Counted from the first letter of the stretch, positions 19,289-27,347 are shown. The stretch: DNA of 64,000 nucleotides from Methylotuvimicrobium buryatense 5G (GCF_000341735.1 NZ_KB455575.1:3604190-3668189); one strand, 5' to 3'. The notes: generated by a model not told the origin, from the letters alone. Translations and numbers: made by a program.

Positions 19289-20749
19289 ATGAACAAATTA
19301 TTTATCGGTAGGCTCCTGTCACACGCCATTCCGGTCGTGCTGTTCGGGCTGTTTTTGTCCGGAGTCGTTCTCGCCGCTGAACCCAGAGACCCGGAACGCT
19401 ATATGCAAGAACTGCTGGCTATTGAAAAACGTCTCGACGCGAAGCTGCAAGCCTTGGATGAAAAACTGAAACGGCTCGAACAATTAGAAGCTACGCAACC
19501 CGTTAAGGCAACAGCTCCTGAACATGTTGTTCCGGCAAAAGATCAAGAAAGCGCGCTTGCCCAAGCCGAAGTGGATGCCAAGTCCGATGACACGAAGACT
19601 CAAGCCCAGGGTGGTTTGCCCTCCGGCGTCAGTTACGGCAAGAACGGATTTGAATTCAAGACCGATGACGGCAAGTTCGCATTGGCCATTCAAAACCGGA
19701 TACAAGCCCGCTACGCCAATCCTTTCGACAGCGACCCTCGTTCACTCGGCGACCTCGATCGTGATCAAAGTACCTTCATGATCCGCCGTGCGCGGACCAA
19801 GCTCAAAGGCCATGCCTATTGGCCTTGGTTAAAATATTATCTGCAATACGACTGGTCTCAGCCGGTATTACGCGACTTAAATCTGACCGTGGACAAATTT
19901 CAATGGGCCAAATTATGGGTCGGTCGAGGCAAGGTTTTGTATAACGACGAACGGGTGACCTCTTCCGGCAATCAGCAATTCGTCAACCGGTCGATCGTCA
20001 ACGACATATTTACAGTAGACCGGCAACAAGGGGTACAGATCTTCGGCAATCTATTCCCCGGCACCTGGCACGATATCAGTTATTATGCCGGCGTCTATGC
20101 CGGACTCGGCGTCGGCGAGCGCAATAATGACGACAACAACATGATGTATTCCGGCCGCTTGCAGTGGAATGCCTTGGGTGGAGAGATGCCGTTTTCCCAA
20201 TCCGATCTCGAATTTCATGAAAATCCGGCCCTCAATTTCGCGTTCGCGGCGGCGACCAATCAAAGTCGATGCACCGCCTTCGAAACCGATAACCGAAGCT
20301 GCCGAGCACTGCCCGGCTTTAACGTAGGCGAAGACGGACAATACCGCATCAATCAAATGATGGAAGAAGTCCGTTTTAAATGGCAAGGCTTATCGATTCA
20401 ACATGAAATGCACTGGAAGGAAGTTATCGATACGTTAAGAGCCCAAGGCGCCGGAGGGAGAGAAACGAATCTCATGGGCGGCTTAATCCAAGCCGGCTAT
20501 TTTCCGCATTACCTAGTGGCGATCATTCCGAAAAATCTGGAGTTTGCCGGACGATATGCCTTTGTCGATCCCAATGTCGACGTCGATAACGACCGGCAAC
20601 AAGAATTCAGCGGCGTAATGACCTATTTCTTCAATGGTCATAACAATAAAGTGAATTTTCAAGTCAGTCATTTGATCGTGGAAGACCCGAGGCAGGGAAT
20701 CAGCCAATCGGATCAGCGGTTTTGGTTACAGTGGGATTTGTCGTTTTAA
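19289..20749 (+). CDS. OprO/OprP-type phosphate-selective porin
   Basis: Outer-membrane porin of 486 residues. A signal peptide (to about residue 30, VVLAAEP) is followed by a short coiled coil (about 40-70, EKRLDAKLQALDEKLKRLEQ) as in trimeric OprP-type porins, a linker, and a beta-barrel beginning GVSYGKNGFEFKTDDGKF. Barrel strands such as RRARTKLKGHAYWPWLKYYL, cut at 20, are characteristic of the family, and the protein ends in Phe. The Pho box directly upstream supports phosphate or polyphosphate uptake under starvation. Two Cys near 333 and 341 could form a loop disulphide. Specificity is inferred from promoter and family. Confidence 0.88.
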   Translation: MNKLFIGRLLSHAIPVVLFGLFLSGVVLAAEPRDPERYMQELLAIEKRLDAKLQALDEKLKRLEQLEATQPVKATAPEHVVPAKDQESALAQAEVDAKSDDTKTQAQGGLPSGVSYGKNGFEFKTDDGKFALAIQNRIQARYANPFDSDPRSLGDLDRDQSTFMIRRARTKLKGHAYWPWLKYYLQYDWSQPVLRDLNLTVDKFQWAKLWVGRGKVLYNDERVTSSGNQQFVNRSIVNDIFTVDRQQGVQIFGNLFPGTWHDISYYAGVYAGLGVGERNNDDNNMMYSGRLQWNALGGEMPFSQSDLEFHENPALNFAFAAATNQSRCTAFETDNRSCRALPGFNVGEDGQYRINQMMEEVRFKWQGLSIQHEMHWKEVIDTLRAQGAGGRETNLMGGLIQAGYFPHYLVAIIPKNLEFAGRYAFVDPNVDVDNDRQQEFSGVMTYFFNGHNNKVNFQVSHLIVEDPRQGISQSDQRFWLQWDLSF

Positions 20750-20922
20750 CCCATGCCCGTTGTCTCGGTCCGAAGCTGGAACTTAGGAGCGAGACAGAGG
20801 AATGGAGTGATGTAGGATGGGTAGTAGCGAAGCGGAAACCCATCGCTTTGTTTGACTTCAGGCATGAATGTAGTAACGCAGCCATTAATCTAACCCGCGA
20901 TTTGGTTCATTAACTTGTTTCG

Positions 20923-21020
20923 TTCCCAAGTTCTACTTGGGAATGCTTACCTTTAAGCTCTGCTTATCGTTCGTCAAGCGGAGCTTGACGGTAGACACTC
21001 CCAAACAAGAGTTTGGGAGT
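20923..21020. repeat. Three perfect hairpins in tandem between convergent genes
   Basis: Stems are exact: TTCCCAAG/CTTGGGAA (20923-20943), CGTCAAGC/GCTTGACG (20972-20990) and ACTCCCAAAC/GTTTGGGAGT (20997-21020). They lie between the convergent porin and BrnT-BrnA genes, where a two-way terminator is useful. Related words recur near 21605-21640 and near 20770. Just upstream, 20813-20850 carries GGATGGGTAGTAGCGAAGCG, a common dispersed repeat. Confidence 0.7.
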
Positions 21021-21031
21021 GAGCAATTTTG

Positions 21032-21523
21032 TTAGCGGCGCTTTTGATGGGCCACATATTCATCAAGTAATGTCCTGATGATTGTTTGATATTGCAGATG
21101 ATGCTTTTTTGCCACTTCCTTGAAATAGACTACGCTTTCGGAACTGAGGGAAATTGTGACTTTTGTATTCTCTTTTTTAAGTGAAAGCTCTTCAGGTGAT
21201 GGAAGAAAGTCTGTTACCAGCTTTAAATCACCAATGGGCTCATCACTGTACTTAATTACTTTGCCCATAGATCTTCTTAACTTTTCGCCAATAATACGAA
21301 TGAAACCGGACCGATAAGTGAACCTGACAGGGAGGATGCCTGTACCTGCTTCGTTTAAGCCAAAACAATAATAACGCTTTTCATCTTGGCTGTGGTTTAG
21401 GTCTTCAGCAATGACGCGTCTCTTATCCATAAATGCGTACTGTGCTTCATAGAATGAAACACCATGTTTGCGCTGGTTTTCCTTATTTTTGATTTCATCC
21501 CACTCAAAGCTAGTTTCACTCAT
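21032..21523 (-). CDS. BrnT-BrnA toxin-antitoxin fusion protein
   Basis: One 163-residue frame joins two proteins that are normally separate. Residues 1 to about 88 are BrnT-like (FEWDEIKNKENQRKHGVSFY, then LNHSQDEKRYY and GFIRIIGEKLRRS), the ribonuclease toxin. From Met 89 (MGKVIKYSDEPIGDLKLV) to the end is a BrnA-like antitoxin with a C-terminal ribbon-helix-helix (VTISLSSESVVYFKEVAKKH). The BrnT C-terminus, normally about ten residues longer with a GYWRKGKK-type block, is missing at the joint, so the fusion probably arose by a deletion or indel. The internal ATG could still give free antitoxin. Whether the toxin part is active is unknown. Confidence 0.75.
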   Translation of the reverse strand: MSETSFEWDEIKNKENQRKHGVSFYEAQYAFMDKRRVIAEDLNHSQDEKRYYCFGLNEAGTGILPVRFTYRSGFIRIIGEKLRRSMGKVIKYSDEPIGDLKLVTDFLPSPEELSLKKENTKVTISLSSESVVYFKEVAKKHHLQYQTIIRTLLDEYVAHQKRR

Positions 21524-21789
21524 GGAGAGAAGATGTCATCAATATGGTTAAATAACCATACTGGTGCGCGATGGACAGGGATTTTTTGTTTTTCTCTGTT
21601 GCCTCTTTCCCAAGCGCTCCTGGAACTTGGGAGCGAGACAAACTGACGAATTCGGATTAACGCATATAGAGCTTTTTTATATCCTTTGCTGGTCAAATTT
21701 CGGCGCCGAAGAGTCCTGTCAAAGGACGCCGTGAATACGTCCATGTAGATACTCTGTTTAAAATCAAGTTAAAAATAGGCATTTTTCTG

Positions 21790-22824
21790 CTATTCAGCGA
21801 TTGACGGAATTGCATAAAAACGCGTGTTATCGAATGGTTTATCATGCTTGAGCATGCCGTGAATCGCATGTAACAATTTACGCATGACCGCACAACAGGC
21901 TTGCAACGGTAATTTACCCATATCCAGGAGATGTTGGTAATACGCCTTAATATGGCGATCATGCTGCACAGCGCTCCAGACAGGCATATACAGGGCGGCG
22001 CGAATCTGGCTGTTACCGGCCTTGGATATACGCGTTTTTTTGTGGACACTCGTGCCGGAATCAAAAGCTCTTGGATCGAGCCCCGCAAACTTGACCCACT
22101 CACGGTGCGACATATCCGCAGGCAAAATCAGTAGTTCTCCCATGAGGGCAATCGCACTGGTATTGGCAATACCCTTAATGCTCGTGAACAAAACTAATGC
22201 TCGACTGAGTTCCGGATGTTTTTCGATCAATGCCAAGGCGCCAGCCGTTAACTGATCGATACGCTTATCTAATTGATCGATGGCCGCTTGTGCATCTTTT
22301 AGCACGGCTTTGGGTGTTTCAACTGTTGCGCTTAAGGCATGCAATTGATTCTTTGCTGCTGTTTTTTGATCGGTTAGCGCATTAATACGGCGTGAGAAAC
22401 AACGTAAAGCGATCTTTTCATTCGAAGGACGGGACCAAGGCACAAAATCCATCCGTTCGGCATACACCGCCAGAGTATTCGCGTCCACATCATCTGTTTT
22501 ACTATTGTTCATCAACACTTTAGCAAAGTTATGAGAGACCTTGGGATTGATGACCATTACCTTGACGCCGGCATCATGGAGCGCAACGGCTAAATCGAAA
22601 TGATAACTGCCGGTGGCTTCCATACACACGATAATGCCGGACAATTTGTTCAGTTTCTTGGCCATCCGGGCATGATCAGCTGGGGTATTGGAGAACTTCT
22701 GCGGATTGAAAGGTTTGCCATTTTTGCGCACCACCAAAACCAGTTCTTTAGATCCTACATCGACGCCAGCGAAGATACGGGTTTGTGTGTCAAGTGAAGC
22801 GCTGTTAATTTGTTGATCTGCCAT
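21790..22824 (-). CDS. IS110-family transposase (bridge-RNA-guided recombinase)
   Basis: 344 residues, full length. The N-terminal RuvC-like DEDD domain shows IFAGVDVGSKELVLVV, the Glu of CMEATGSYHFDL and the paired Asp of SKTDDVDANTLAVYAE. A coiled-coil stretch follows (about 150-195), then the C-terminal transposase domain with TSIKGIANTSAIALMGEL, the region carrying the catalytic Ser (DPRAFDSGTSVHKK) and ISKAGNSQIRAALYMP. These enzymes join element and target using a guide RNA encoded in the element's non-coding end. The start is set by the long hydrophilic N-terminus before the RuvC fold; a later start at IFAGVDV is possible. Confidence 0.95.
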   Translation of the reverse strand: MADQQINSASLDTQTRIFAGVDVGSKELVLVVRKNGKPFNPQKFSNTPADHARMAKKLNKLSGIIVCMEATGSYHFDLAVALHDAGVKVMVINPKVSHNFAKVLMNNSKTDDVDANTLAVYAERMDFVPWSRPSNEKIALRCFSRRINALTDQKTAAKNQLHALSATVETPKAVLKDAQAAIDQLDKRIDQLTAGALALIEKHPELSRALVLFTSIKGIANTSAIALMGELLILPADMSHREWVKFAGLDPRAFDSGTSVHKKTRISKAGNSQIRAALYMPVWSAVQHDRHIKAYYQHLLDMGKLPLQACCAVMRKLLHAIHGMLKHDKPFDNTRFYAIPSIAE

Positions 22825-22849
22825 GTTTAATTGTTATTCTGTGATAAGG

Positions 22850-23072
22850 AAAGTAAACTAGTCATTGGTTCCCGACCCTGCGTATGCACCTACCATCCTT
22901 GTGAATGCAGGCTCTAAGCCTCAGATACTCCGCGGTATAGGTGAATAGGGCGGGGGCCAATCTACATGACAGGCTCTGGTTTAATCCAGTCCTCAGGCTC
23001 AAGCGGCCTCCCAATGAACTCGGTAAAGCTTAAAGTATTTCCTGGCTAAAATTCATTTAAATTAATCATACA
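22850..23072 (-). ncRNA. Candidate bridge RNA of the IS110 element
   Basis: The RNA would be read from the minus strand across the long non-coding end. At 22978-22962 it reads CAGAGCCT-GT-CATGTAG. The element's target on the same strand is CAGAGCCTACATGGAC with core CT. The first word equals the left target plus core, and the second is the reverse complement of core plus right target, which is the rule for the left and right target guides. Further 3', 22931-22924 reads GAGTATCT, identical to the element's own terminus plus core (AGAGTATCT). A weaker CATAC match to the other terminus lies near 22886. Target loop before donor loop is the known order. Ends of the RNA are not defined. Confidence 0.72.
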
Positions 23073-23138
23073 AGGCTCTGTGACAGCATCCCTGCTGTCA
23101 AAGCCTTTGCCGAACACCCCGGCGCCTCCATGTGTCAA

Positions 23139-23166
23139 TGCCGAAATTTGAAGTGCGATGGGTATA
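23139..23166 (+). repeat. Dispersed repeat, family E
   Basis: Begins TGCCGAAATTTGAAGTGCGA and ends TGGGTATA; the 28 bases are the exact reverse complement of 32301-32328. It lies directly beside the right half of family B copy 1. Confidence 0.75.
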
Positions 23167-23188
23167 AGCTCGGCATTCACAACGGAGA

Positions 23189-23734
23189 TTACATCTCCGG
23201 CGTCAGTAAAGCCTCTTTCAGCGCATTTGAGAACGGGTCTTTGCCGAACCAGATATTGAAATAAGCCAGCCCTTGTTCGGGGTCTTCTAGGGTTCCGAGC
23301 AGTTCATTGTTTAGAAAAAGTCTCAAACCGTTTTCGGCATCATAAATTAAATCGTAAAAATCGCCTTTATCAATGTCCTTATATTGGCGATTGAATCGAT
23401 CGAAAGCGCTACGCCAATCCAGATATCGATCGCCTAAGTTCGCTTTTAGATATTCCTCGGAAGCCTCGCGGAAGGCCTTGGCCGGAATCGAGCGCTCGTA
23501 AATGAAGCGTAATTGTTTCGGAGAATCGTTGAAAACATCGATCGGGTTCTTACAATTGTTTAGATAAAGTTCGGCATAACCGACATGAATCCAGCGGAAA
23601 GCTTTCAATTCCCCCTTGCTGCAACGCGGTAGTTCAGCCTGCTGATTAGGGGGCAGTAAGTCTTCGGCGTATACCTTGCCGAACGACATTAAGCCTAACA
23701 AAATCGCTAGTCGTGTAAACCGTTTTTTATCCAT
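23189..23734 (-). CDS. Chalcone-isomerase-like periplasmic protein
   Basis: 181 residues with a signal peptide (to about residue 23, KVYAED). The mature part, with GYAELYLNNCKNP, PKQLRFIYERSIPAKAFREA and a C-terminal FNIWFGKDPFSNALKEALL (in pieces of 20 or fewer), matches bacterial chalcone-isomerase-like lipid-binding proteins, which are not expected to isomerise chalcones. It overlaps the preceding lipoprotein gene by 28 bases, so the two are translated together. They lie divergent to the fatty-acid modification operon, where such proteins usually occur, suggesting a role in handling modified lipids in the periplasm. Confidence 0.75.
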   Translation of the reverse strand: MDKKRFTRLAILLGLMSFGKVYAEDLLPPNQQAELPRCSKGELKAFRWIHVGYAELYLNNCKNPIDVFNDSPKQLRFIYERSIPAKAFREASEEYLKANLGDRYLDWRSAFDRFNRQYKDIDKGDFYDLIYDAENGLRLFLNNELLGTLEDPEQGLAYFNIWFGKDPFSNALKEALLTPEM

Positions 23735-24255
23735 TGTAATACTCCTCCGATAATCGGAACCTGTAGAAAAAAGCCTTGCGTGCTGTCCCAGTAGTCTTGA
23801 TGCAGGACGATTTTGCCATGATCGTCGAAACGCAAATGGCTAAAGCCTATCGTCGTGACATCCTTGCTTCGACCCAACAGCGTGAACCGAGTTCGCATGT
23901 TCCAGCGCAGAAATACATCGTCGCCTTGTTCGAATACCGACATGACCTCAATACTGATCGAATCGAGATTTTTCTGGGTTTGTTCGAGATAACTCTGTAG
24001 GGCTTGCCGGTCATGCAGGGTTACGAGCGTATCGTTAAAATACAGTTGTTCGGCATAGGTATTTTCAACCTTAGTCTTTATCGGCAACACTTCCAAGTTG
24101 TCGTATAACTCGACAAAATGCCTGATTTTAGGATGTTTTCCGGCGTTCTGTTCGGCCGGAGCCATCGCCAAATATTCGCGCATCGGATTCGGTTCTATGC
24201 TACTACAGCCGGTTAGCGCCAGTAGTATGCCGAATAATGATGTCATTCGTTTCAT
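23707..24255 (-). CDS. NTF2/SnoaL-like lipoprotein
   Basis: 182 residues. The N-terminus is a lipoprotein signal with lipobox LTGCSS, giving a lipidated Cys near residue 17. The remainder is a compact alpha-beta cone (HFVELYDNLEVLPIKTKVEN, YFNDTLVTLHDRQALQSYLE, LRWNMRTRFTLLGRS) typical of NTF2/SnoaL-like proteins that bind hydrophobic ligands. It is first of a two-gene unit with the chalcone-isomerase-like protein and divergent from the desaturase. A lipid-binding or catalytic role in the same pathway is inferred from context only. Confidence 0.75.
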   Translation of the reverse strand: MKRMTSLFGILLALTGCSSIEPNPMREYLAMAPAEQNAGKHPKIRHFVELYDNLEVLPIKTKVENTYAEQLYFNDTLVTLHDRQALQSYLEQTQKNLDSISIEVMSVFEQGDDVFLRWNMRTRFTLLGRSKDVTTIGFSHLRFDDHGKIVLHQDYWDSTQGFFLQVPIIGGVLQWIKNGLHD

Positions 24256-24333
24256 CGCCCACTCCGTTATTTAATTTTCAGCAGAGTTTTACCGTTCTCT
24301 ATGCACTATTGTGTGAACAAATCGCATGCAGGC

Positions 24334-24351
24334 GTTCACGTGTTTTTCACG
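24334..24351. promoter_or_regulatory. Candidate operator: 7-base direct repeat at 11-base spacing
   Basis: GTTCACG at 24334 and TTTCACG at 24345 are separated by TGTT, the spacing used by OmpR/PhoB-type regulators. An inverted partner GTGTGAAC lies at 24311. The site is in the 151-base divergent promoter region between the lipoprotein and desaturase genes. It would suit control by the regulator paired with the operon's own kinase; this is inference. Confidence 0.35.
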
Positions 24352-24406
24352 CGCCTAGTATTCTAATAATTCCAATGCTCTTAAATGAAAGAGTAAGTTT
24401 TATGAG

Positions 24407-25354
24407 ATGACTACGATGTTTATACAAACCGCATTAACCAAATTTTTCAGTTGGTTCGACAGTAGTCGAGTCAAAATCAAAGATACCGAAAGCGAAAAGG
24501 TCGACTGGCTGCGCGTGTTTCCATTTATCTTGGTTCATGTCGCGTGTCTATTGGTTTTCGTAGTCGGCTGGAGCCCGATTGTGATCGTTGTGGCACTTTT
24601 TTCCTATTTCATTCGCATGTTCGCGATCACCGCGTTCTATCATCGCTATTTTTCGCACAAGGCTTTTCGAACCAGCCGCGTGTGCCAGTTCCTTTTCGGC
24701 CTACTCGGCGCAACGGCAACGCAACGAGGCCCGATTTGGTGGGCGTCGCATCACCGCCGTCATCACCGCTACTCCGATACGGACCGCGATATGCATAGTC
24801 CGCGCAAAGGCTTTTGGTGGAGCCACATGGGCTGGTTTTTGAGCTCGAAACATTTTACGACCCGCGAACAATGGGTGCGCGACCTGATCAAATTTCCGGA
24901 ACTGCGCTTCCTAGACCGCTTCGACGTCGTAATACCGGTGCTCTACGCGGTAGCGTTATGGGGGCTTGGGAAATGGCTCGAGGTGAGCTTTCCGGAGCTC
25001 GGCACGACAGGCTGGCAAATGTTGGTCTGGGGATATTTCGTATCGACGATTGTATTACTGCACTGCACGCTATCCATCAATTCGTTGTCGCATGTCTGGG
25101 GCAATCAACGTTACCAAACCGGCGACGATAGCCGCAACAACGGTTTTCTGGCGCTGATCACGCTCGGCGAAGGCTGGCATAACAATCATCATCATTATCC
25201 CGTGTCGGCTCGGCAAGGCTTTTATTGGTGGGAGATCGATATTAGTTATTACTTGCTGAAATTAATGTCGTGGTGCGGCTTGATTTGGGACTTGCAGCCG
25301 GTTCCGGTTGCGCGACTCAATTCTAAACGTTTGGACGCAGGAAGCAGCCAATGA
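24407..25354 (+). CDS. Membrane acyl-lipid/acyl-CoA fatty acid desaturase
   Basis: Di-iron membrane desaturase of 315 residues. The three histidine boxes are HRYFSH (near residue 79), HHRRHH (near 117) and HNNHHH (near 253), with paired membrane segments between them. It introduces a cis double bond, probably delta-9, in a fatty acyl chain. It is the first gene of an operon in which later products modify unsaturated acyl chains, so it probably supplies their substrate. Its stop overlaps the next start (ATGA). ATG at 24407 is used; 24416 is an alternative. Confidence 0.9.
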   Translation: MTTMFIQTALTKFFSWFDSSRVKIKDTESEKVDWLRVFPFILVHVACLLVFVVGWSPIVIVVALFSYFIRMFAITAFYHRYFSHKAFRTSRVCQFLFGLLGATATQRGPIWWASHHRRHHRYSDTDRDMHSPRKGFWWSHMGWFLSSKHFTTREQWVRDLIKFPELRFLDRFDVVIPVLYAVALWGLGKWLEVSFPELGTTGWQMLVWGYFVSTIVLLHCTLSINSLSHVWGNQRYQTGDDSRNNGFLALITLGEGWHNNHHHYPVSARQGFYWWEIDISYYLLKLMSWCGLIWDLQPVPVARLNSKRLDAGSSQ

Positions 25355-26592
25355 AAATAGCGATCGTCGGGAGCGGCATCTCCGGTATTTATACGGCCCA
25401 TTACTTGGATAAGCAACACGAGGTTACGATCTACGAAGCCAACACCTATTTGGGCGGTCATACCGATACGCATAATATTGTCTTGCACGACCGCCAATTT
25501 GCGGTCGATACAGGCTTCATCGTGTTCAACGAACACAACTACATTCATTTCTGCCGCTTCTTGAACGAATTAGGGGTTGCTTCGCAGCCTTCGGATATGA
25601 GCTTTAGTGTGGCCGATGCGAAAACCGGCCTCGAATACAATGCTACGACGATCGACAAGTTATTCTGTCAACGCCGAAATCTATTCAGCCCACGCTTTTA
25701 TCGGATGATCGCGGACATTTTCCGCTTTTACCGCGAAGCGCCGGCCTTATTGAAAAGCGGCGACGATACGTTGACCTTGGGCGAGTACCTCCAACAAAAC
25801 CGTTACAGCGAAGCCTTCATCGACGACCATATTTTGCCGATGGCTTGCGCCTTATGGTCGGGTCCGCCGGAAAGCCTGAAAAACTTTCCGGCACGCTATT
25901 TTGTTGCATTCATGAACAATCACCGCATGCTGAAGATCGATGACCGGCCGCTATGGCGCACGGTCAAAGGCGGCTCGTCGACCTATGTCGAAGCATTCAA
26001 GCAGCGCTTCGGCGGCGAACTGCGGCTGAATAGTCCGGTTCGCTCGATCGCACGAGACAATGACGGCGTCACGATTATCGACGAGAGCGGCGAGCGGCGT
26101 TTCGACCAGGTCGTCATTGCTTGTCACGGCGATCAGACGCTTCGGCTCTTGTCCGACCCGAGTCCGGATGAGACCGAAATACTCGGTGCGTTCTCATTTC
26201 AGGACAACGATACGGTGCTGCATACCGACGCGGCGTTGATGCCGAGGCATCCGAAAGCCTGGGCAAGTTGGAATGCGTTGAAACCGGCCGGGACTCAGGC
26301 GAATTGTACCGTAACTTATTGTATGAATTTGCTGCAAAACCTGGACGCGCCCGAGCCGTTGCTGGTGTCGCTGAATTGCACGGACCGCATCGATCCGTCA
26401 AAAATTTTGATGCAGCGGCATTATCGGCATCCGGTGTACACGCCGGAAAGCCTAGCCGCGCAAAAAAGGCATGCCGAAATTAACGGCCTTAACCGCACGT
26501 TTTATGCAGGCGCCTATTGGGGTTGGGGATTTCATGAAGACGGCGCGGCCAGTGCGCAGTTGGCGATCGATAAACTGAACGCGCCGTCATGA
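25351..26592 (+). CDS. FAD-dependent amine-oxidase-like oxidoreductase (UfaD-like)
   Basis: 413 residues. The N-terminal dinucleotide fold IAIVGSGISGIYTAHYLDKQ and YEANTYLGGHTDT bind FAD; the C-terminal GAYWGWGFHEDGAASAQLAI closes the flavin site. This group almost always occurs beside DUF1365 and cyclopropane-fatty-acid-synthase-like genes, as here. In Rhodobacter sphaeroides a homologous flavoprotein takes part in furan fatty acid synthesis by desaturating a methylated acyl chain. It overlaps the desaturase and DUF1365 genes by four bases each, so the three are translationally coupled. The exact reaction here is not shown. Confidence 0.88.
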   Translation: MKIAIVGSGISGIYTAHYLDKQHEVTIYEANTYLGGHTDTHNIVLHDRQFAVDTGFIVFNEHNYIHFCRFLNELGVASQPSDMSFSVADAKTGLEYNATTIDKLFCQRRNLFSPRFYRMIADIFRFYREAPALLKSGDDTLTLGEYLQQNRYSEAFIDDHILPMACALWSGPPESLKNFPARYFVAFMNNHRMLKIDDRPLWRTVKGGSSTYVEAFKQRFGGELRLNSPVRSIARDNDGVTIIDESGERRFDQVVIACHGDQTLRLLSDPSPDETEILGAFSFQDNDTVLHTDAALMPRHPKAWASWNALKPAGTQANCTVTYCMNLLQNLDAPEPLLVSLNCTDRIDPSKILMQRHYRHPVYTPESLAAQKRHAEINGLNRTFYAGAYWGWGFHEDGAASAQLAIDKLNAPS

Positions 26593-27347
26593 ACGCGCTG
26601 CACAGTCGCATCGCCAAAGGTTGGGTGCGCCACCGGCGCCACCTGCCGAAACCGCATGCTTTCCGCTATCCCTTGTTCATGACGTGGCTCGATCTCGACG
26701 AATTAGATAAGGTCATCGATAAAAGTCGTTTTTGGTCGAAGCAACGCTTTAATCTGGTCTCCTATTACCGCGAAGACTATCTCGGGCCTACGGATTCGGA
26801 TTTGCGAGACGCGGTAAAAGCCCGAATTAAACAACAAAGCGGTGAAATATTTGAAGGGCGTATTTGTTTGCTGACACATCTGCGATATTTAGGTTTTGCA
26901 TTCAATCCGGTCAGTTTTTATTTTTGTTTTCCTGACAGCGAGGATCAGCCCCGCTTCATTCTCGCCGAAATCACCAATACACCCTGGGGCGAGCGGTTTT
27001 GTTATGTCTTGGATACTCGGCAAAGCTCCGCTCAAAACAACAAATGGACCTTCGAATTCGGCAAAGCTTTTCATGTATCGCCGTTCATGCCGATGGACAT
27101 CGATTACCGGTGGCGTTTCGCCTTAGCCGGCGATAAGTTGACGATACACATGCAATTGTACCGCCTAGCGCAATGCTGTTTCGATGCTACCCTGAAACTG
27201 GACATGCTCGATCCGTCCCCGAACACGATGCGCTCGGTGCCGTTGCAATATCCTATTATCACTTGCGCCATCGTTGTAAGGATTTATTGGCATGCTTTCC
27301 GGCTTTGGCTGAAAGGCATTCCGTTTTATTCGCATCCCGATAAATAA
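26589..27347 (+). CDS. DUF1365 family protein
   Basis: 252 residues, full length. The N-terminus HSRIAKGWVRHRRHLPKPHA and the blocks LTHLRYLGFAFNPVSFYFCF and HVSPFMPMDIDYRW are typical of DUF1365. Function is unknown; the family is tightly linked to cyclopropane-type fatty acid clusters and to light- or singlet-oxygen-induced regulons in other bacteria. It overlaps the amine oxidase by four bases and is followed, after 25 bases and an AAGGAGAT ribosome site, by the cyclopropane synthase. Confidence 0.88.
   Translation: MNALHSRIAKGWVRHRRHLPKPHAFRYPLFMTWLDLDELDKVIDKSRFWSKQRFNLVSYYREDYLGPTDSDLRDAVKARIKQQSGEIFEGRICLLTHLRYLGFAFNPVSFYFCFPDSEDQPRFILAEITNTPWGERFCYVLDTRQSSAQNNKWTFEFGKAFHVSPFMPMDIDYRWRFALAGDKLTIHMQLYRLAQCCFDATLKLDMLDPSPNTMRSVPLQYPIITCAIVVRIYWHAFRLWLKGIPFYSHPDK

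Larger units (their letters stand above)
21749..23072 (-). mobile_element. IS110-family insertion sequence, complete
   Basis: About 1324 bases, with boundaries fixed by comparison to the uninterrupted repeat at 44686. Read on the minus strand, both junctions carry the dinucleotide CT (plus-strand AG at 21747-21748 and 23073-23074), matching an IS110 core duplication. The non-coding end upstream of the transposase is long (about 248 bases, 22825-23072) and the other end is short (about 40 bases), the layout of the IS110 rather than the IS1111 group. There are no obvious terminal inverted repeats, as normal for this family. The transposase is intact, so the element may be active. Confidence 0.88.
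21702..23126. repeat. Hairpin repeat family B, copy 1, split by the IS110 element
   Basis: Left half 21702-21748 (GGCGCCG, then GTCAAAGGACGCCGTGAATA, CGTCCATGTAG) and right half 23073-23126 (AGGCTCTG, TGACAGC-ATCCC-TGCTGTCA, CCTTTGCCG, CCCCGGCGCC) join into one repeat when the IS is removed. The closed repeat has an outer stem ending in GGCGCC, a hairpin GGACG/CGTCC and a hairpin TGACAGC/GCTGTCA. The uninterrupted copy at 44686-44781 shows the original arrangement. Confidence 0.85.

Noticed and set aside
20923..21020. Possible CRISPR-like array because of regularly spaced palindromes
   Set aside because: The three hairpins differ in sequence; there are no direct repeats with spacers and no cas gene nearby.
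21693..22103. 136-codon frame overlapping the IS110 transposase end
   Set aside because: Out-of-frame shadow of the transposase, crossing the element boundary into repeat DNA.
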